The notes beneath the pieces were generated by a model. That model searched no databases and was not told where the DNA came from. It worked only from the letters and a program-made list of their open reading frames with translations. Position numbers and translations under genes: made by a program. Shown here piece after piece: positions 12,491-26,799 of a stretch of 64,000 nucleotides of DNA. Position 1 is the first letter of the stretch, and each line of letters opens with the position of its first letter. The stretch is from Hippasteria phrygiana. Its lineage: Eukaryota; Echinodermata; Asteroidea; Valvatida; Goniasteridae. The DNA is taken from the NCBI GenBank assembly GCA_037893225.1, contig JAZGUH010000323.1, positions 2,294,001 through 2,358,000 of the forward strand, in the 5' to 3' direction.

Positions 12491-15400
12491 TTGTGGAGAA
12501 AATTCAAACCTCGCAATGTTTATTTTCTTTCCGGCCAACATCTGTGTACATATTACCTTCTATTTATTGCTCCATGCATGTCAAATTCCCTGGGGTATGG
12601 ACTTGCTTTATTCATTCATAATTGCATGAAATATCAACCAAATGCAGTAATTTTGACATGTATGGATAGCTTAGATCTGGCGCTACATGTTGCAATCATC
12701 GGCGGCCTCTTAGAGTTAACACTTGTGGAGAAAATTCAAACCTCGCAATGTTTATTTTCTTTCCTTATACCATCTGTGTGCATATTACCTTTTATTTATT
12801 GCTCCATGCCTGTCAAATTCCCTGGGGTATGGACTTGCTTTACTCATTCATAATTGCATGAAATATCAACCAAATGCAGTAATTTTGACATGTATGGATA
12901 GCTTAGATCTGGCGCTACATGTTGCAATCATCGGCGGCTTCTTAGAGTTAAAACGTGTGGAGAAAATTCAAACCTCGCAATGTTTATTTTCTTTCCGTAT
13001 ACCATCTGTGTGCATATTACCTTTTATTTATTGCTCCATGCCTGTCAAATTCCCTGGGGTATGGACTTGCTTTATTCATTCATAATTGCATGAAATATCA
13101 ACCAAATGCAGTAATTTTGACATGTATGGATAGCTTAGATCTGGCGCTACATGTTGCAATCATCGGCGGCTTCCTAGAGTTAAAACTTGTGGAGAAAATT
13201 CAAACCTCGCAATGTTTATTTTCTTTCCGGCCACCATCTGTGTGGATATTACCTTTTATTTATTGCTCCATGCCTGTCAAATTCCCTGGGGTATGGACTT
13301 GCTTTACTCATTCATAATTGCATGAAATATCAACCAAATGCAGTAATTTTGACATGTATGGATAGCGTAGATCTGGCGCTACATGTTGCAATCATCGGCG
13401 GCTTCCTAGAGTTCAAACTTGTGGAGAAAATTCAAACCTCGCAATGTTTATTTTCTTTCCGGCCAACATCTGTGTACATATTACCTTCTATTTATTGCTC
13501 CATGCATGTCAAATTCCCTGGGGTATGGACTTGCTTTATTCATTCATAATTGCATGAAATATCAACCAAATGCAGTAATTTTGACATGTATGGATAGCTT
13601 AGATCTGGCGCTACATGTTGCAATCATCGGCGGCCTCTTAGAGTTAACACTTGTGGAGAAAATTCAAACCTCGCAATGTTTATTTTCTTTCCTTATACCA
13701 TCTGTGTGCATATTACCTTTTATTTATTGCTCCATGCCTGTCAAATTCCCTGGGGTATGGACTTGCTTTACTCATTCATAATTGCATGAAATATCAACCA
13801 AATGCAGTAATTTTGACATGTATGTATAGCTTAGATCTGGCGCTACATGTTGCAATCATCGGCGGCTTCCTAGAGTTAAAACTTGTGGAGAAAATTCAAA
13901 CCTCGCAATGTTTATTTTCTTTCCGGCCACCATCTGTGTGGATATTACCTTTTATTTATTGCTCCATGCCTGTCAAATTCCCTGGGGTATGGACTTGCTT
14001 TACTCATTCATAATTGCATGAAATATCAACCAAATGCAGTAATTTTGACATGTATGGATAGCGTAGATCTGGCGCTACATGTTGCAATCATCGGCGGCTT
14101 CTTAGAGTTCAAACTTGTGGAGAAAATTCAAACCTCGCCATGTTTATTTTCTTTCCGGCCAACATCTGTGTACATATTACCGTCTATTTATTGCTCCATG
14201 CATGTCAAATTCCCTGGGGTATGGACTTGCTTTACTCATTCATAATTGCATGAAATATCAACCAAATGCAGTAATTTTGACATGTATGTATAGCTTAGAT
14301 CTGGCGCTACATGTTGCAATCATCGGCGGCTTCCTAGAGTTAAAACTTGTGGAGAAAATTCAAACCTCGCAATGTTTATTTTCTTTCCGGCCACCATCTG
14401 TGTGCATATTACCTTTTATTTATTGCTCCATGCCTGTCAAATTCCCTGGGGTATGGACTTGCTTTACTCATTCATAATTGCATGAAATATCAACAAAATA
14501 CAGTAATTTTGACATGTATGGATAGCTTAGATCTGGCGCTACATGTTGCAATCATCGGCGGCTTCTTAGAGTTCAAACTTGTGGAGAAAATGCAAACCTC
14601 GCAATGTTTATTTTCTTTCCGGCCAACATCTGTGTACATATTACCGTCTATTTATTGCTCCATGCATGTCAAATTCCCTGGGGTATGGACTCGCTTTACT
14701 CATTCATAATTGCATGAAATATCAACCAAATGCAGTAATTTTGACATGTATGTATAGCTTAGATCTGGCGCTACATGTTGCAATCATCGGCGGCTTCCTA
14801 GAGTTAAAACTTGTGGAGAAAATTCAAACCTCGCAATGTTTATTTTCTTTCCGGCCACCATCTGTGTGGATATTACCTTTTATTTATTGCTCCATGCCTG
14901 TCAAATTCCCTGGGGTATGGACTTGCTTTACTCATTCATAATTGCATGAAATATCAACCAAATGAAGTAATTTGGACATGTATGGATAGCTTAGATCTGG
15001 CGCTACATGTTGCAATCATCGGCGGCTTCTTAGAGTTCAAACTTGTGGAGAAAATTCAAACCTCGCAATGTTTATTTTCTTTCCGGCCAACATCTGTGTA
15101 CATATTACCGTCTATTTATTGCTCCATGCATGTCAAATTCCCTGGGGTATGGATTCGCTTTACTCATTCATAATTGCATGAAATATCAACCAAATGCAGT
15201 AATTTTGACATGTATGTATAGCTTAGATCTGGCGCTACATGTTGCAATCATCGGCGGCTTCCTAGAGTTCAAACTTGTGGAGAAAATTCAAACCTCGCAA
15301 TGTTTATTTTCTTTCCGGCCAACATCTGTGTACATATTACCTTCTATTTATTGCTCCATGCATGTCAAATTCCCTGGGGTATGGACTTGCTTTATTCATT

Positions 15401-16839
15401 CATAATTGCATGAAATATCAACCAAATGCAGTAATTTTGACATGTATGGATAGCTTAGATCTGGCGCTACATGTTGCAATCATCGGCGGCCTCTTAGAGT
15501 TAACACTTGTGGAGAAAATTCAAACCTCGCAATGTTTATTTTCTTTCCTTATACCATCTGTGTGCATATTACCTTTTATTTATTGCTCCATGCCTGTCAA
15601 ATTCCCTGGGGTATGGACTTGCTTTACTCATTCATAATTGCATGAAATATCAACCAAATGCAGTAATTTTGACATGTATGGATAGCTTAGATCTGGCGCT
15701 ACATGTTGCAATCATCGGCGGCTTCTTAGAGTTAAAACGTGTGGAGAAAATTCAAACCTCGCAATGTTTATTTTCTTTCCGTATACCATCTGTGTGCATA
15801 TTACCTTTTATTTATTGCTCCATGCCTGTCAAATTCCCTGGGGTATGGACTTGCTTTATTCATTCATAATTGCATGAAATATCAACCAAATGCAGTAATT
15901 TTGACATGTATGTATAGCTTAGATCTGGCGCTACATGTTGCAATCATCGGCGGCTTCCTAGAGTTAAAACTTGTGGAGAAAATTCAAACCTCGCAATGTT
16001 TATTTTCTTTCCGGCCACCATCTGTGTGGATATTACCTTTTATTTATTGCTCCATGCCTGTCAAATTCCCTGGGGTATGGACTTGCTTTACTCATTCATA
16101 ATTGCATGAAATATCAACCAAATGCAGTAATTTTGACATGTATGGATAGCGTAGATCTGGCGCTACATGTTGCAATCATCGGCGGCTTCTTAGAGTTCAA
16201 ACTTGCGGAGAAAATTCAAACCTCGCCATGTTTATTTTCTTTCCGGCCAACATCTGTGTACATATTACCGTCTATTTATTGCTCCATGCATGTCAAATTC
16301 CCTGGGGTATGGACTCGCTTTACTCATTCATAATTGCATGAAATATCAACCAAATGCAGTAATTTTGACATGTATGTATAGCTTAGATCTGTCGCTACAT
16401 GTTGCAATCATCGGCGGCTTCCTAGAGTTAAAACTTGTGGAGAAAATTCAAACCTCGCAATGTTTATTTTCTTTCCGGCCAACATCTGTGTGCATATTAC
16501 CTTCTATTTATTGCTCCATGCATGTCAAATTCCCTGGGGTATGGACTTGCTTTACTCATTCATAATTGCATGAAATATCAACCAAATGCAGTAATTTTGA
16601 CATGTATGGATAGCGTAGATCTGGCGCTACATGTTGCAATCATCGGCGGCTTCTTAGAGTTCAAACTTGTGGAGAAAATTCAAACCTCGCCATGTTTATT
16701 TTCTTTCCGGCCAACATCTGTGTACATATTACCGTCTATTTATTGCTCCATGCATGTCAAATTCCCTGGGGTATGGACTTGCTTTACTCATTCATAATTG
16801 CATGAAATATCAACCAAATGCAGTAATTTTGACATGTAT

Positions 16840-19800
16840 GTATAGCTTAGATCTGGCGCTACATGTTGCAATCATCGGCGGCTGCCTAGAGTTAAAACTT
16901 GTGGAGAAAATTCAAACCTCGCCATGTTTATTTTCTTTCCGGCCAACATCTGTGTACATATTACCGTCTATTTATTGCTCCATGCATGTCAAATTCCCTG
17001 GGGTATGGACTTGCTTTACTCATTCATAATTGCATGAAATATCACCCAAATGCAGTAATTTTGACATGTATGTATAGCTTAGATCTGGCGCTACATGTTG
17101 CAATCATCGGCGGCTTCCTAGAGTTAAAACTTGTGGAGAAAATTCAAACCTCGCAATGTTTATTTTCTTTCCGGCCACAATCTGTGTGCATATTACCTTT
17201 TATTTATTGCTCCATGCCTGTCAAATTCCCTGGGGTATGGACTTGCTTTACTCATTCATAATTGCATGAAATATCAACCAAATGCAGTAATTTTGACATG
17301 TATGGATAGCGTAGATCTGGCGCTACATGTTGCAATCATCGGCGGCTTCTTAGAGTTCAAACTTGCGGAGAAAATTCAAACCTCGCCATGTTTATTTTCT
17401 TTCCGGCCAACATCTGTGTACATATTACCGTCTATTTATTGCTCCATGCATGTCAAATTCCCTGTGGTATGGACTCGCTTTACTCATTCATAATTGCATG
17501 AAATATCAACCAAATGCAGTAATTTTGACATGTATGTATAGCTTAGATCTGGCGCTACATGTTGCAATCATCGGCGGCTTCCTAGAGTTAAAACTTGTGG
17601 AGAAAATTCAAACCTCGCAATGTTTATTTTCTTTCCGGCCAACATCTGTGTGCATATTACCTTCTATTTATTGCTCCATGCCTGTCAAATTCCCTGGGGT
17701 ATGGACTTGCTTTACTCATTCATAATTGCATGAAATATCAACCAAATGCAGTAATTTTGACATGTATGGATAGCGTAGATCTGGCGCTACATGTTGCAAT
17801 CATCGGCGGCTTCTTAGAGTTCAAACTTGTGGAGAAAATTCAAACCTCGCCATGTTTATTTTCTTTCCGGCCAACATCTGTGTACATATTACCGTCTATT
17901 TATTGCTCCATGCATGTCAAATTCCCTGCGGTATGGACTTGCTTTACTCATTCATAATTGCATGAAATATCAACCAAATGCAGTAATTTTGACATGTATG
18001 TATAGCTTAGATCTGGCGCTACATGTTGCAATCATCGGCGGCTGCCTAGAGTTAAAACTTGTGGAGAAAATTCAAACCTCGCAATGTTTATTTTCTTTCC
18101 GGCCAACATCTGTGTACATATTACCTTCTATTTATTGCTCCATGCATGTCAAATTCCCTGGGGTATGGACTCGCTTTACTCATTCATAATTGCATGAAAT
18201 ATCAACCAAATGCAGTAATTTTGACATGTATGTATAGCTTAGATCTGGCGCTACATGTTGCAATCATCGGCGGCTTCCTAGAGTTAAAACTTGTGGAGAA
18301 AATTCAAACCTCGCAATTTTTATTTTCTTTCCGGCCAACATCTGTGTACATATTACCTTCTATTTATTGCTCCATGCATGTCAAATTCCCTGGGGTATGG
18401 ACTTGCTTTACTCATTCATAATTGCATGAAATATCAACCAAATGCAGTAATTTTGACATGTATGGATAGCGTAGATCTGGCGCTACATGTTGCAATCATC
18501 GGCGGCTTCTTAGAGTTAAAACGTGTGGAGAAAATTCAAACCTCGCCATGTTTATTTTCTTTCCGGCCAACATCTGTGTACATATTACCGTCTATTTATT
18601 GCTCCATGCATGTCAAATTCCCTGGGGTATGGACTTGCTTTACTCATTCATAATTGCATTAAATATCACCCAAATGCAGTAATTTTGACATGTATGTATA
18701 GCTTAGATCTGGCGCTACATGTTGCAATCATCGGCGGCTTCCTAGAGTTAAAACTTGTGGAGAAAATTCAAACCTCGCAATGTTTATTTTCTTTCCGGCC
18801 AACATCTGTGTGCATATTACCTTCTATTTATTGCTCCTTGCCTGTCAAATTCCCTGGGGTATGGACTTGCTTTACTCATTCATAATTGCATGAAATATCA
18901 ACCAAATGCAGTAATTTTGACATGTATGGATAGCGTAGATCTGGCGCTACATGTTGCAATCATCGGCGGCTTCTTAGAGTTCAAACTTGTGGAGAAAATT
19001 CAAACCTCGCCATGTTTATTTTCTTTCCGGCCAACATCTGTGTACATATTACCGTCTATTTATTGCTCCATGCATGTCAAATTCCCTGGGGTATGGACTT
19101 GCTTTACTCATTCATAATTGCATGAAATATCAACCAAATGCAGTAATTTTGACATGTATGTATAGCTTAGATCTGGCGCTACATGTTGCAATCATCGGCG
19201 GCTGCCTAGAGTTAAAACTTGTGGAGAAAATTCAAACCTCGCAATGTTTATTTTCTTTCCGGCCAACATCTGTGTACATATTACCTTCTATTTATTGCTC
19301 CATGCATGTCAAATTCCCTGGGTTATGGACTTGCTTTATTCATTCATAATTGCATGAAATATCAACCAAATGCAGTAATTTTGACATGTATGGATAGCTT
19401 AGATCTGGCGCTACATGTTGCAATTATCGGCGGCTTCTTAGAGTTAACACTTGTGGAGAAAATTCAAACCTCGCAATGTTTATTTTCTTTCCGGCCACCA
19501 TCTGTGTGCATATTACCTTTTATTTATTGCTCCATGCCTGTCAAATTCCCTGGGGTATGGACTTGCTTTACTCATTCATAATTGCATGAAATATCAACCA
19601 AATGAAGTAATTTTGACATGTATGGATAGCTTAGATCTGGCGCTACATGTTGCAATCATCGGCGGCTTCTTAGAGTTCAAACTTGTGGAGAAAATTCAAA
19701 CCTCGCAATGTTTATTTTCTTTCCGGTCAACATCTGTGTACATATTACCGTCTATTTATTGCTCCATGCATGTCAAATTCCCTTGGGTATGGACTCGCTT

Positions 19801-21170
19801 TACTCATTCATAATTGCATGAAATATCAACCAAATGCAGTAATTTTGACATGTATGGATAGCGTAGATCTGGCGCTACATGTTGCAATCATCGGCGGCTT
19901 CTTAGAGTTAAAACTTGTGGAGAAAATTCAAACCTCGCCATGTTTATTTTCTTTCCGGCCAACATCTGTGTACATATTACCGTCTATTTATTGCTCCATG
20001 CATGTCAAATTCCCTGGGGTATGGACTTGCTTTACTCATTCATAATTGCATGAAATATCAACCAAATGCAGTAATTTTGACATGTATGTATAGCTTAGAT
20101 CTGGCGCTACATGTTGCAATCATCGGCGGCTTCCTAGAGTTAAAACTTGTGGAGAAAATTCAAACCTCGCAATGTTTATTTTCTTTCCGGCCAACATCTG
20201 TGTACATATTACCTTCTATTTATTGCTCCATGCATGTCAAATTCCCTGGGGTATGGACTTGCTTTATTCATTCATAATTGCATGAAATATCAACCAAATG
20301 CAGTAATTTTGACATGTATGGATAGCTTAGATCTGGCGCTACATGTTGCAATCATCGGCGGCTTCTTAGAGTTCAAACTTGTGGAGAAAATTCAAACCTC
20401 GCCATGTTTATTTTCTTTCCGGCCAACATCTGTGTACATATTACCTTCTATTTATTGCTCCATGCATGTCAAATTCCCTGGGGTATGGACTTGCTTTATT
20501 CATTCATAATTGCATGAAATATCAACCAAATGCAGTAATTTTGACATGTATGGATAGCTTAGATCTGGCGCTACATGTTGCAATCATCGGCGGCTTCTTA
20601 GAGTTCAAACTTGTGGAGAAAATTCAAACCTCGCAATGTTTATTTTCTTTCCGGCCAACATCTGTGTGCATATTACCTTCTATTTATTGCTCCATGCCTG
20701 TCAAATTCCCTGGGGTATGACTTGCTTTATTCATTCATAATTGCATGAAATATCAACCAAATGCAGTAATTTTGACATGTATGGATAGCTTAGATCTGGC
20801 GCTACATGTTGCAATCATCGGCGGCCTCTTAGAGTTAACACTTGTGGAGAAAATTCAAACCTCGCAATGTTTATTTTCTTTCCTTATACCATCTGTGTGC
20901 ATATTACCTTTTATTTATTGCTCCATGCCTGTCAAATTCCCTAGGGTATGGACTTGCTTTACTCATTCATAATTGCATGAAATATCAACCAAATGCAGTA
21001 ATTTTGACATGTATGGATAGCTTAGATCTGGCGCTACATGTTGCAATCATCGGCGGCTTCTTAGAGTTAAAACGTGTGGAGAAAATTCAAACCTCGCAAT
21101 GTTTATTTTCTTTGCTTATACCATCTGTGTGCATATTACCTTTTATTTATTGCTCCATGCCTGTCAAATT
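16840..21170 (+). repeat. Long-range block, copy 1 (about 4.3 kb), paired with 46299-50630
   Basis: About 18-19 consecutive monomer types in this interval recur in the same order 29,459 bp downstream. That offset equals 127 monomers less the five 231-bp units between them. Shared rare markers include GGCCACAATC (near 17175 and 46634), GCGGAG in place of GTGGAG (near 17366 and 46825), GGGTTATGG (near 19322 and 48781) and the first 231-bp monomer of each downstream cluster. This copy has private changes absent from its partner, such as CCTGTGGTA near 17464, CCCTGCGGT near 17928 and GCATTAAAT near 18658. Confidence 0.85.
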
Positions 21171-24100
21171 CCCTGGGGTATGGACTTGCTTTATTCATTC
21201 ATAATTGCATGAAATATCAACCAAATGCAGTAATTTTGACATGTATGTATAGCTTAGATCTGGCGCTACATGTTGCAATCATCGGCGGCTTCCTAGAGTT
21301 AAAACTTGTGGAGAAAATTCAAACCTCGCAATGTTTATTTTCTTTCCGGTCAACATCTGTGTACATATTACCGTCTATTTATTGCTCCATGCATGTCAAA
21401 TTCCCTGGGGTATGGACTCGCTTTACTCATTCATAATTGCATGAAATATCAACCAAATGCAGTAATTTTGACATGTATGGATAGCGTAGATCTGGCGCTA
21501 CATGTTGCAATCATCGGCGGCTTCTTAGAGTTAAAACTTGTGGAGAAAATTCAAACCTCGCCATGTTTATTTTCTTTCCGGCCAACATCTGTGTACATAT
21601 TACCGTCTATTTATTGCTCCATGCATGTCAAATTCCCTGGGGTATGGACTTGCTTTACTCATTCATAATTGCATGAAATATCAACCAAATGCAGTAATTT
21701 TGACATGTATGTATAGCTTAGATCTGGCGCTACATGTTGCAATCATCGGCGGCTTCCTAGAGTTAAAACTTGTGGAGAAAATTCAAACCTCGCAATGTTT
21801 ATTTTCTTTCCGGCCAACATCTGTGTACATATTACCTTCTATTTATTGCTCCATGCATGTCAAATTCCCTGGGGTATGGACTTGCTTTATTCATTCATAA
21901 TTGCATGAAATATCAACCAAATGCAGTAATTTTGACATGTATGGATAGCTTAGATCTGGCGCTACATGTTGCAATCATCGGCGGCTTCTTAGAGTTCAAA
22001 CTTGTGGAGAAAATTCAAACCTCGCCATGTTTATTTTCTTTCCGGCCAACATCTGTGTACATATTACCTTCTATTTATTGCTCCATGCATGTCAAATTCC
22101 CTGGGGTATGGACTTGCTTTATTCATTCATAATTGCATGAAATATCAACCAAATGCAGTAATTTTGACATGTATGGATAGCTTAGATCTGGCGCTACATG
22201 TTGCAATCATCGGCGGCTTCTTAGAGTTCAAACTTGTGGAGAAAATTCAAACCTCGCAATGTTTATTTTCTTTCCGGCCAACATCTGTGTGCATATTACC
22301 TTCTATTTATTGCTCCATGCCTGTCAAATTCCCTGGGGTATGACTTGCTTTATTCATTCATAATTGCATGAAATATCAACCAAATGCAGTAATTTTGACA
22401 TGTATGGATAGCTTAGATCTGGCGCTACATGTTGCAATCATCGGCGGCCTCTTAGAGTTAACACTTGTGGAGAAAATTCAAACCTCGCAATGTTTATTTT
22501 CTTTCCTTATACCATCTGTGTGCATATTACCTTTTATTTATTGCTCCATGCCTGTCAAATTCCCTAGGGTATGGACTTGCTTTACTCATTCATAATTGCA
22601 TGAAATATCAACCAAATGCAGTAATTTTGACATGTATGGATAGCTTAGATCTGGCGCTACATGTTGCAATCATCGGCGGCTTCTTAGAGTTAAAACGTGT
22701 GGAGAAAATTCAAACCTCGCAATGTTTATTTTCTTTGCTTATACCATCTGTGTGCATATTACCTTTTATTTATTGCTCCATGCCTGTCAAATTCCCTGGG
22801 GTATGGACTTGCTTTATTCATTCATAATTGCATGAAATATCAACCAAATGCAGTAATTTTGACATGTATGTATAGCTTAGATCTGGCGCTACATGTTGCA
22901 ATCATCGGCGGCTTCCTAGAGTTAAAACTTGTGGAGAAAATTCAAACCTCGCAATGTTTATTTTCTTTCCGGTCAACATCTGTGTACATATTACCGTCTA
23001 TTTATTGCTCCATGCATGTCAAATTCCCTTGGGTATGGACTCGCTTTACTCATTCATAATTGCATGAAATATCAACCAAATGCAGTAATTTTGACATGTA
23101 TGGATAGCGTAGATCTGGCGCTACATGTTGCAATCATCGGCGGCTTCTTAGAGTTAAAACTTGTGGAGAAAATTCAAACCTCGCCATGTTTATTTTCTTT
23201 CCGGCCAACATCTGTGTACATATTACCGTCTATTTATTGCTCCATGCATGTCAAATTCCCTGGGGTATGGACTTGCTTTACTCATTCATAATTGCATGAA
23301 ATATCAACCAAATGCAGTAATTTTGACATGTATGTATAGCTTAGATCTGGCGCTACATGTTGCAATCATCGGCGGCTTCCTAGAGTTAAAACTTGTGGAG
23401 AAAATTCAAACCTCGCAATGTTTATTTTCTTTCCGGCCAACATCTGTGTACATATTACCTTCTATTTATTGCTCCATGCATGTCAAATTCCCTGGGGTAT
23501 GGACTTGCTTTATTCATTCATAATTGCATGAAATATCAACCAAATGCAGTAATTTTGACATGTATGGATAGCTTAGATCTGGCGCTACATGTTGCAATCA
23601 TCGGCGGCTTCTTAGAGTTCAAACTTGTGGAGAAAATTCAAACCTCGCCATGTTTATTTTCTTTCCGGCCAACATCTGTGTACATATTACCTTCTATTTA
23701 TTGCTCCATGCATGTCAAATTCCCTGGGGTATGGACTTGCTTTATTCATTCATAATTGCATGAAATATCAACCAAATGCAGTAATTTTGACATGTATGGA
23801 TAGCTTAGATCTGGCGCTACATGTTGCAATCATCGGCGGCTTCTTAGAGTTCAAACTTGTGGAGAAAATTCAAACCTCGCAATGTTTATTTTCTTTCCGG
23901 CCAACATCTGTGTGCATATTACCTTCTATTTATTGCTCCATGCCTGTCAAATTCCCTGGGGTATGACTTGCTTTATTCATTCACAATTGCATGAAATATC
24001 AACCAAATGCAGTAATTTTGACATGTATGGATAGCTTAGATCTGGCGCTACATGTTGCAATCATCGGCGGCCTCTTAGAGTTAACACTTGTGGAGAAAAT

Positions 24101-24595
24101 TCAAACCTCGCAATGTTTATTTTCTTTCCTTATACCATCTGTGTGCATATTACCTTTTATTTATTGCTCCATGCCTGTCAAATTCCCTGGGGTATGGACT
24201 TGCTTTACTCATTCATAATTGCATGAAATATCAACCAAATGCAGTAATTTTGACATGTATGGATAGCTTAGATCTGGCGCTACATGTTGCAATCATCGGC
24301 GGCTTCTTAGAGTTAAAACGTGTGGAGAAAATTCAAACCTCGCAATGTTTATTTTCTTTGCTTATACCATCTGTGTGCATATTACCTTTTATTTATTGCT
24401 CCATGCCTGTCAAATTCCCTGGGGTATGGACTTGCTTTATTCATTCATAATTGCATGAAATATCAACCAAATGCAGTAATTTTGACATGTATGTATAGCT
24501 TAGATCTGGCGCTACATGTTGCAATCATCGGCGGCTTCCTAGAGTTAAAACTTGTGGAGAAAATTCAAACCTCGCAATGTTTATTTTCTTTCCGG
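19680..24595 (+). repeat. 7-monomer higher-order repeat, about three tandem copies, period 1,623 bp
   Basis: A block of seven monomers, one of them 231 bp, is repeated three times in tandem. Equivalent points are 20720, 22343 and 23966. Small differences separate the copies: CCCTTGGGTA is present near 19785 and 23025 but CCCTGGGGTA near 21408; CCCTAGGGTA is present in copies one and two but not in three; and TCACAATTGC near 23980 occurs only in copy three. Copy three breaks off at about 24595 where the next monomer type differs. Confidence 0.88.
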
Positions 24596-26052
24596 CCAAC
24601 ATCTGTGTGCATATTACCTTCTATTTATTGCTCCATGCCTGTCAAATTCCCTGGGGTATGGACTTGCTTTACTCATTCATAATTGCATGAAATATCAACC
24701 AAATGCAGTAATTTTGACATGTATGGATAGCGTAGATCTGGCGCTACATGTTGCAATCATCGGCGGCTTCTTAGAGTTCAAACTTGTGGAGAAAATTCAA
24801 ACCTCGCCATGTTTATTTTCTTTCCGGCCAACATCTGTGTACATATTACCTTCTATTTATTGCTCCATGCATGTCAAATTCCCTGGGGTATGGACTTGCT
24901 TTATTCATTCATAATTGCATGAAATATCAACCAAATGCAGTAATTTTGACATGTATGGATAGCTTAGATCTGGCGCTACATGTTGCAATCATCGGCGGCT
25001 TCTTAGAGTTCAAACTTGTGGAGAAAATTCAAACCTCGCAATGTTTATTTTCTTTCCGGCCAACATCTGTGTGCATATTACCTTCTATTTATTGCTCCAT
25101 GCCTGTCAAATTCCCTGGGGTATGACTTGCTTTACTCATTCATAATTGCATGAAATATCAATCAAATACAGTAATTTTGACATGTATGTATAGCTTAGAT
25201 CTGACGCTACATGTTGCAATCATCGGCGGCTTCCTAGAGTTAAAACTTGTGGAGAAAATTCAAACCTCGCAATGTTTATTTTCTTTCCGTATACCATCTG
25301 TGTGCATATTACCTTTTATTTATTGCTCCATGCCTGTCAAATTCCCTGGGGTATGGACTTGCTTTATTCATTCATAATTGCATGAAATATCAACCAAATG
25401 CAGTAATTTTGACATGTATGTATAGCTTAGATCTGGCGCTACATGTTGCAATCATCGGCGGCTTCCTAGAGTTAAAACTTGTGGAGAAAATTCAAACCTC
25501 GCAATGTTTATTTTCTTTCCGGCCACCATCTGTGTGGATATTACCTTTTATTTATTGCTCCATGCCTGTCAAATTCCCTGGGGTATGGACTTGCTTTACT
25601 CATTCATAATTGCATGAAATATCAACCAAATGCAGTAATTTTGACATGTATGGATAGCGTAGATCTGGCGCTACATGTTGCAATCATCGGCGGCTTCTTA
25701 GAGTTCAAACTTGTGGAGAAAATTCAAACCTCGCAATGTTTATTTTCTTTCCGGCCAACATCTGTGTACATATTACCTTCTATTTATTGCTCCATGCATG
25801 TCAAATTCCCTGGGGTATGGACTTGCTTTCTTCATTCATAATTGCATGAAATATCAACCAAATGCAGTAATTTTGACATGTATGGATAGCTTAGATCTGG
25901 CGCTACATGTTGCAATCATCGGCGGCTTCCTAGAGTTAAAACTTGTGGAGAAAATTCAAACCTCGCAATGTTTATTTTCTTTCCGGCCAACATCTGTGTG
26001 CATATTACCTTCTATTTATTGCTCCATGCATGTCAAATTCCCTGGGGTATGA
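20720..26052 (+). repeat. Middle cluster of 231-bp monomers (five)
   Basis: The 1-bp-deleted monomer recurs with its TGA ending at 20720, 22343, 23966, 25125 and 26052. Spacings are 7, 7, 5 and 4 monomers less one base. The first three carry TTATTC after the deletion and are followed by an AACCAAATGCA monomer. The last two carry TTACTC and are followed by the AATCAAATACA monomer typical of the left cluster. Two haplotypes of the same deletion therefore coexist here. No 231-bp monomer lies between 9121 and 20720 (50 monomers) or between 26052 and 50179 (104 monomers). Confidence 0.93.
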
Positions 26053-26799
26053 CTTGCTTTACTCATTCATAATTGCATGAAATATCAATCAAATACAGTA
26101 ATTTTGACATGTATGGATAGCTTAGATCTGGCGCTACATGTTGCAATTATCGGCGGCTTCTTAGAGTTAACACTTGTGGAGAAAATTCAAACCTCGCAAT
26201 GTTTATTTTCTTTCCGGCCACCATCTGTGTGGATATTACCTTTTATTTATTGCTCCATGCCTGTCAAATTCCCTGGGGTATGGACTTGCTTTACTCATTC
26301 ATAATTGCATGAAATATCAACCAAATGAAGTAATTTTGACATGTATGGATAGCTTAGATCTGGCGCTACATGTTGCAATCATCGGCGGCTTCTTAGAGTT
26401 CAAACTTGTGGAGAAAATTCAAACCTCGCAATGTTTATTTTCTTTCCGGCCAACATCTGTGTACATATTACCGTCTATTTATTGCTCCATGCATGTCAAA
26501 TTCCCTGGGGTATGGATTCGCTTTACTCATTCATAATTGCATGAAATATCAACCAAATGCAGTAATTTTGACATGTATGTATAGCTTAGATCTGGCGCTA
26601 CATGTTGCAATCATCGGCGGCTTCCTAGAGTTAAAACTTGTGGAGAAAATTCAAACCTCGCAATGTTTATTTTCTTTCCGGCCACCATCTGTGTGGATAT
26701 TACCTTTTATTTATTGCTCCATGCCTGTCAAATTCCCTGGGGTATGGACTTGCTTTACTCATTCATAATTGCATGAAATATCAACCAAATGAAGTAATT

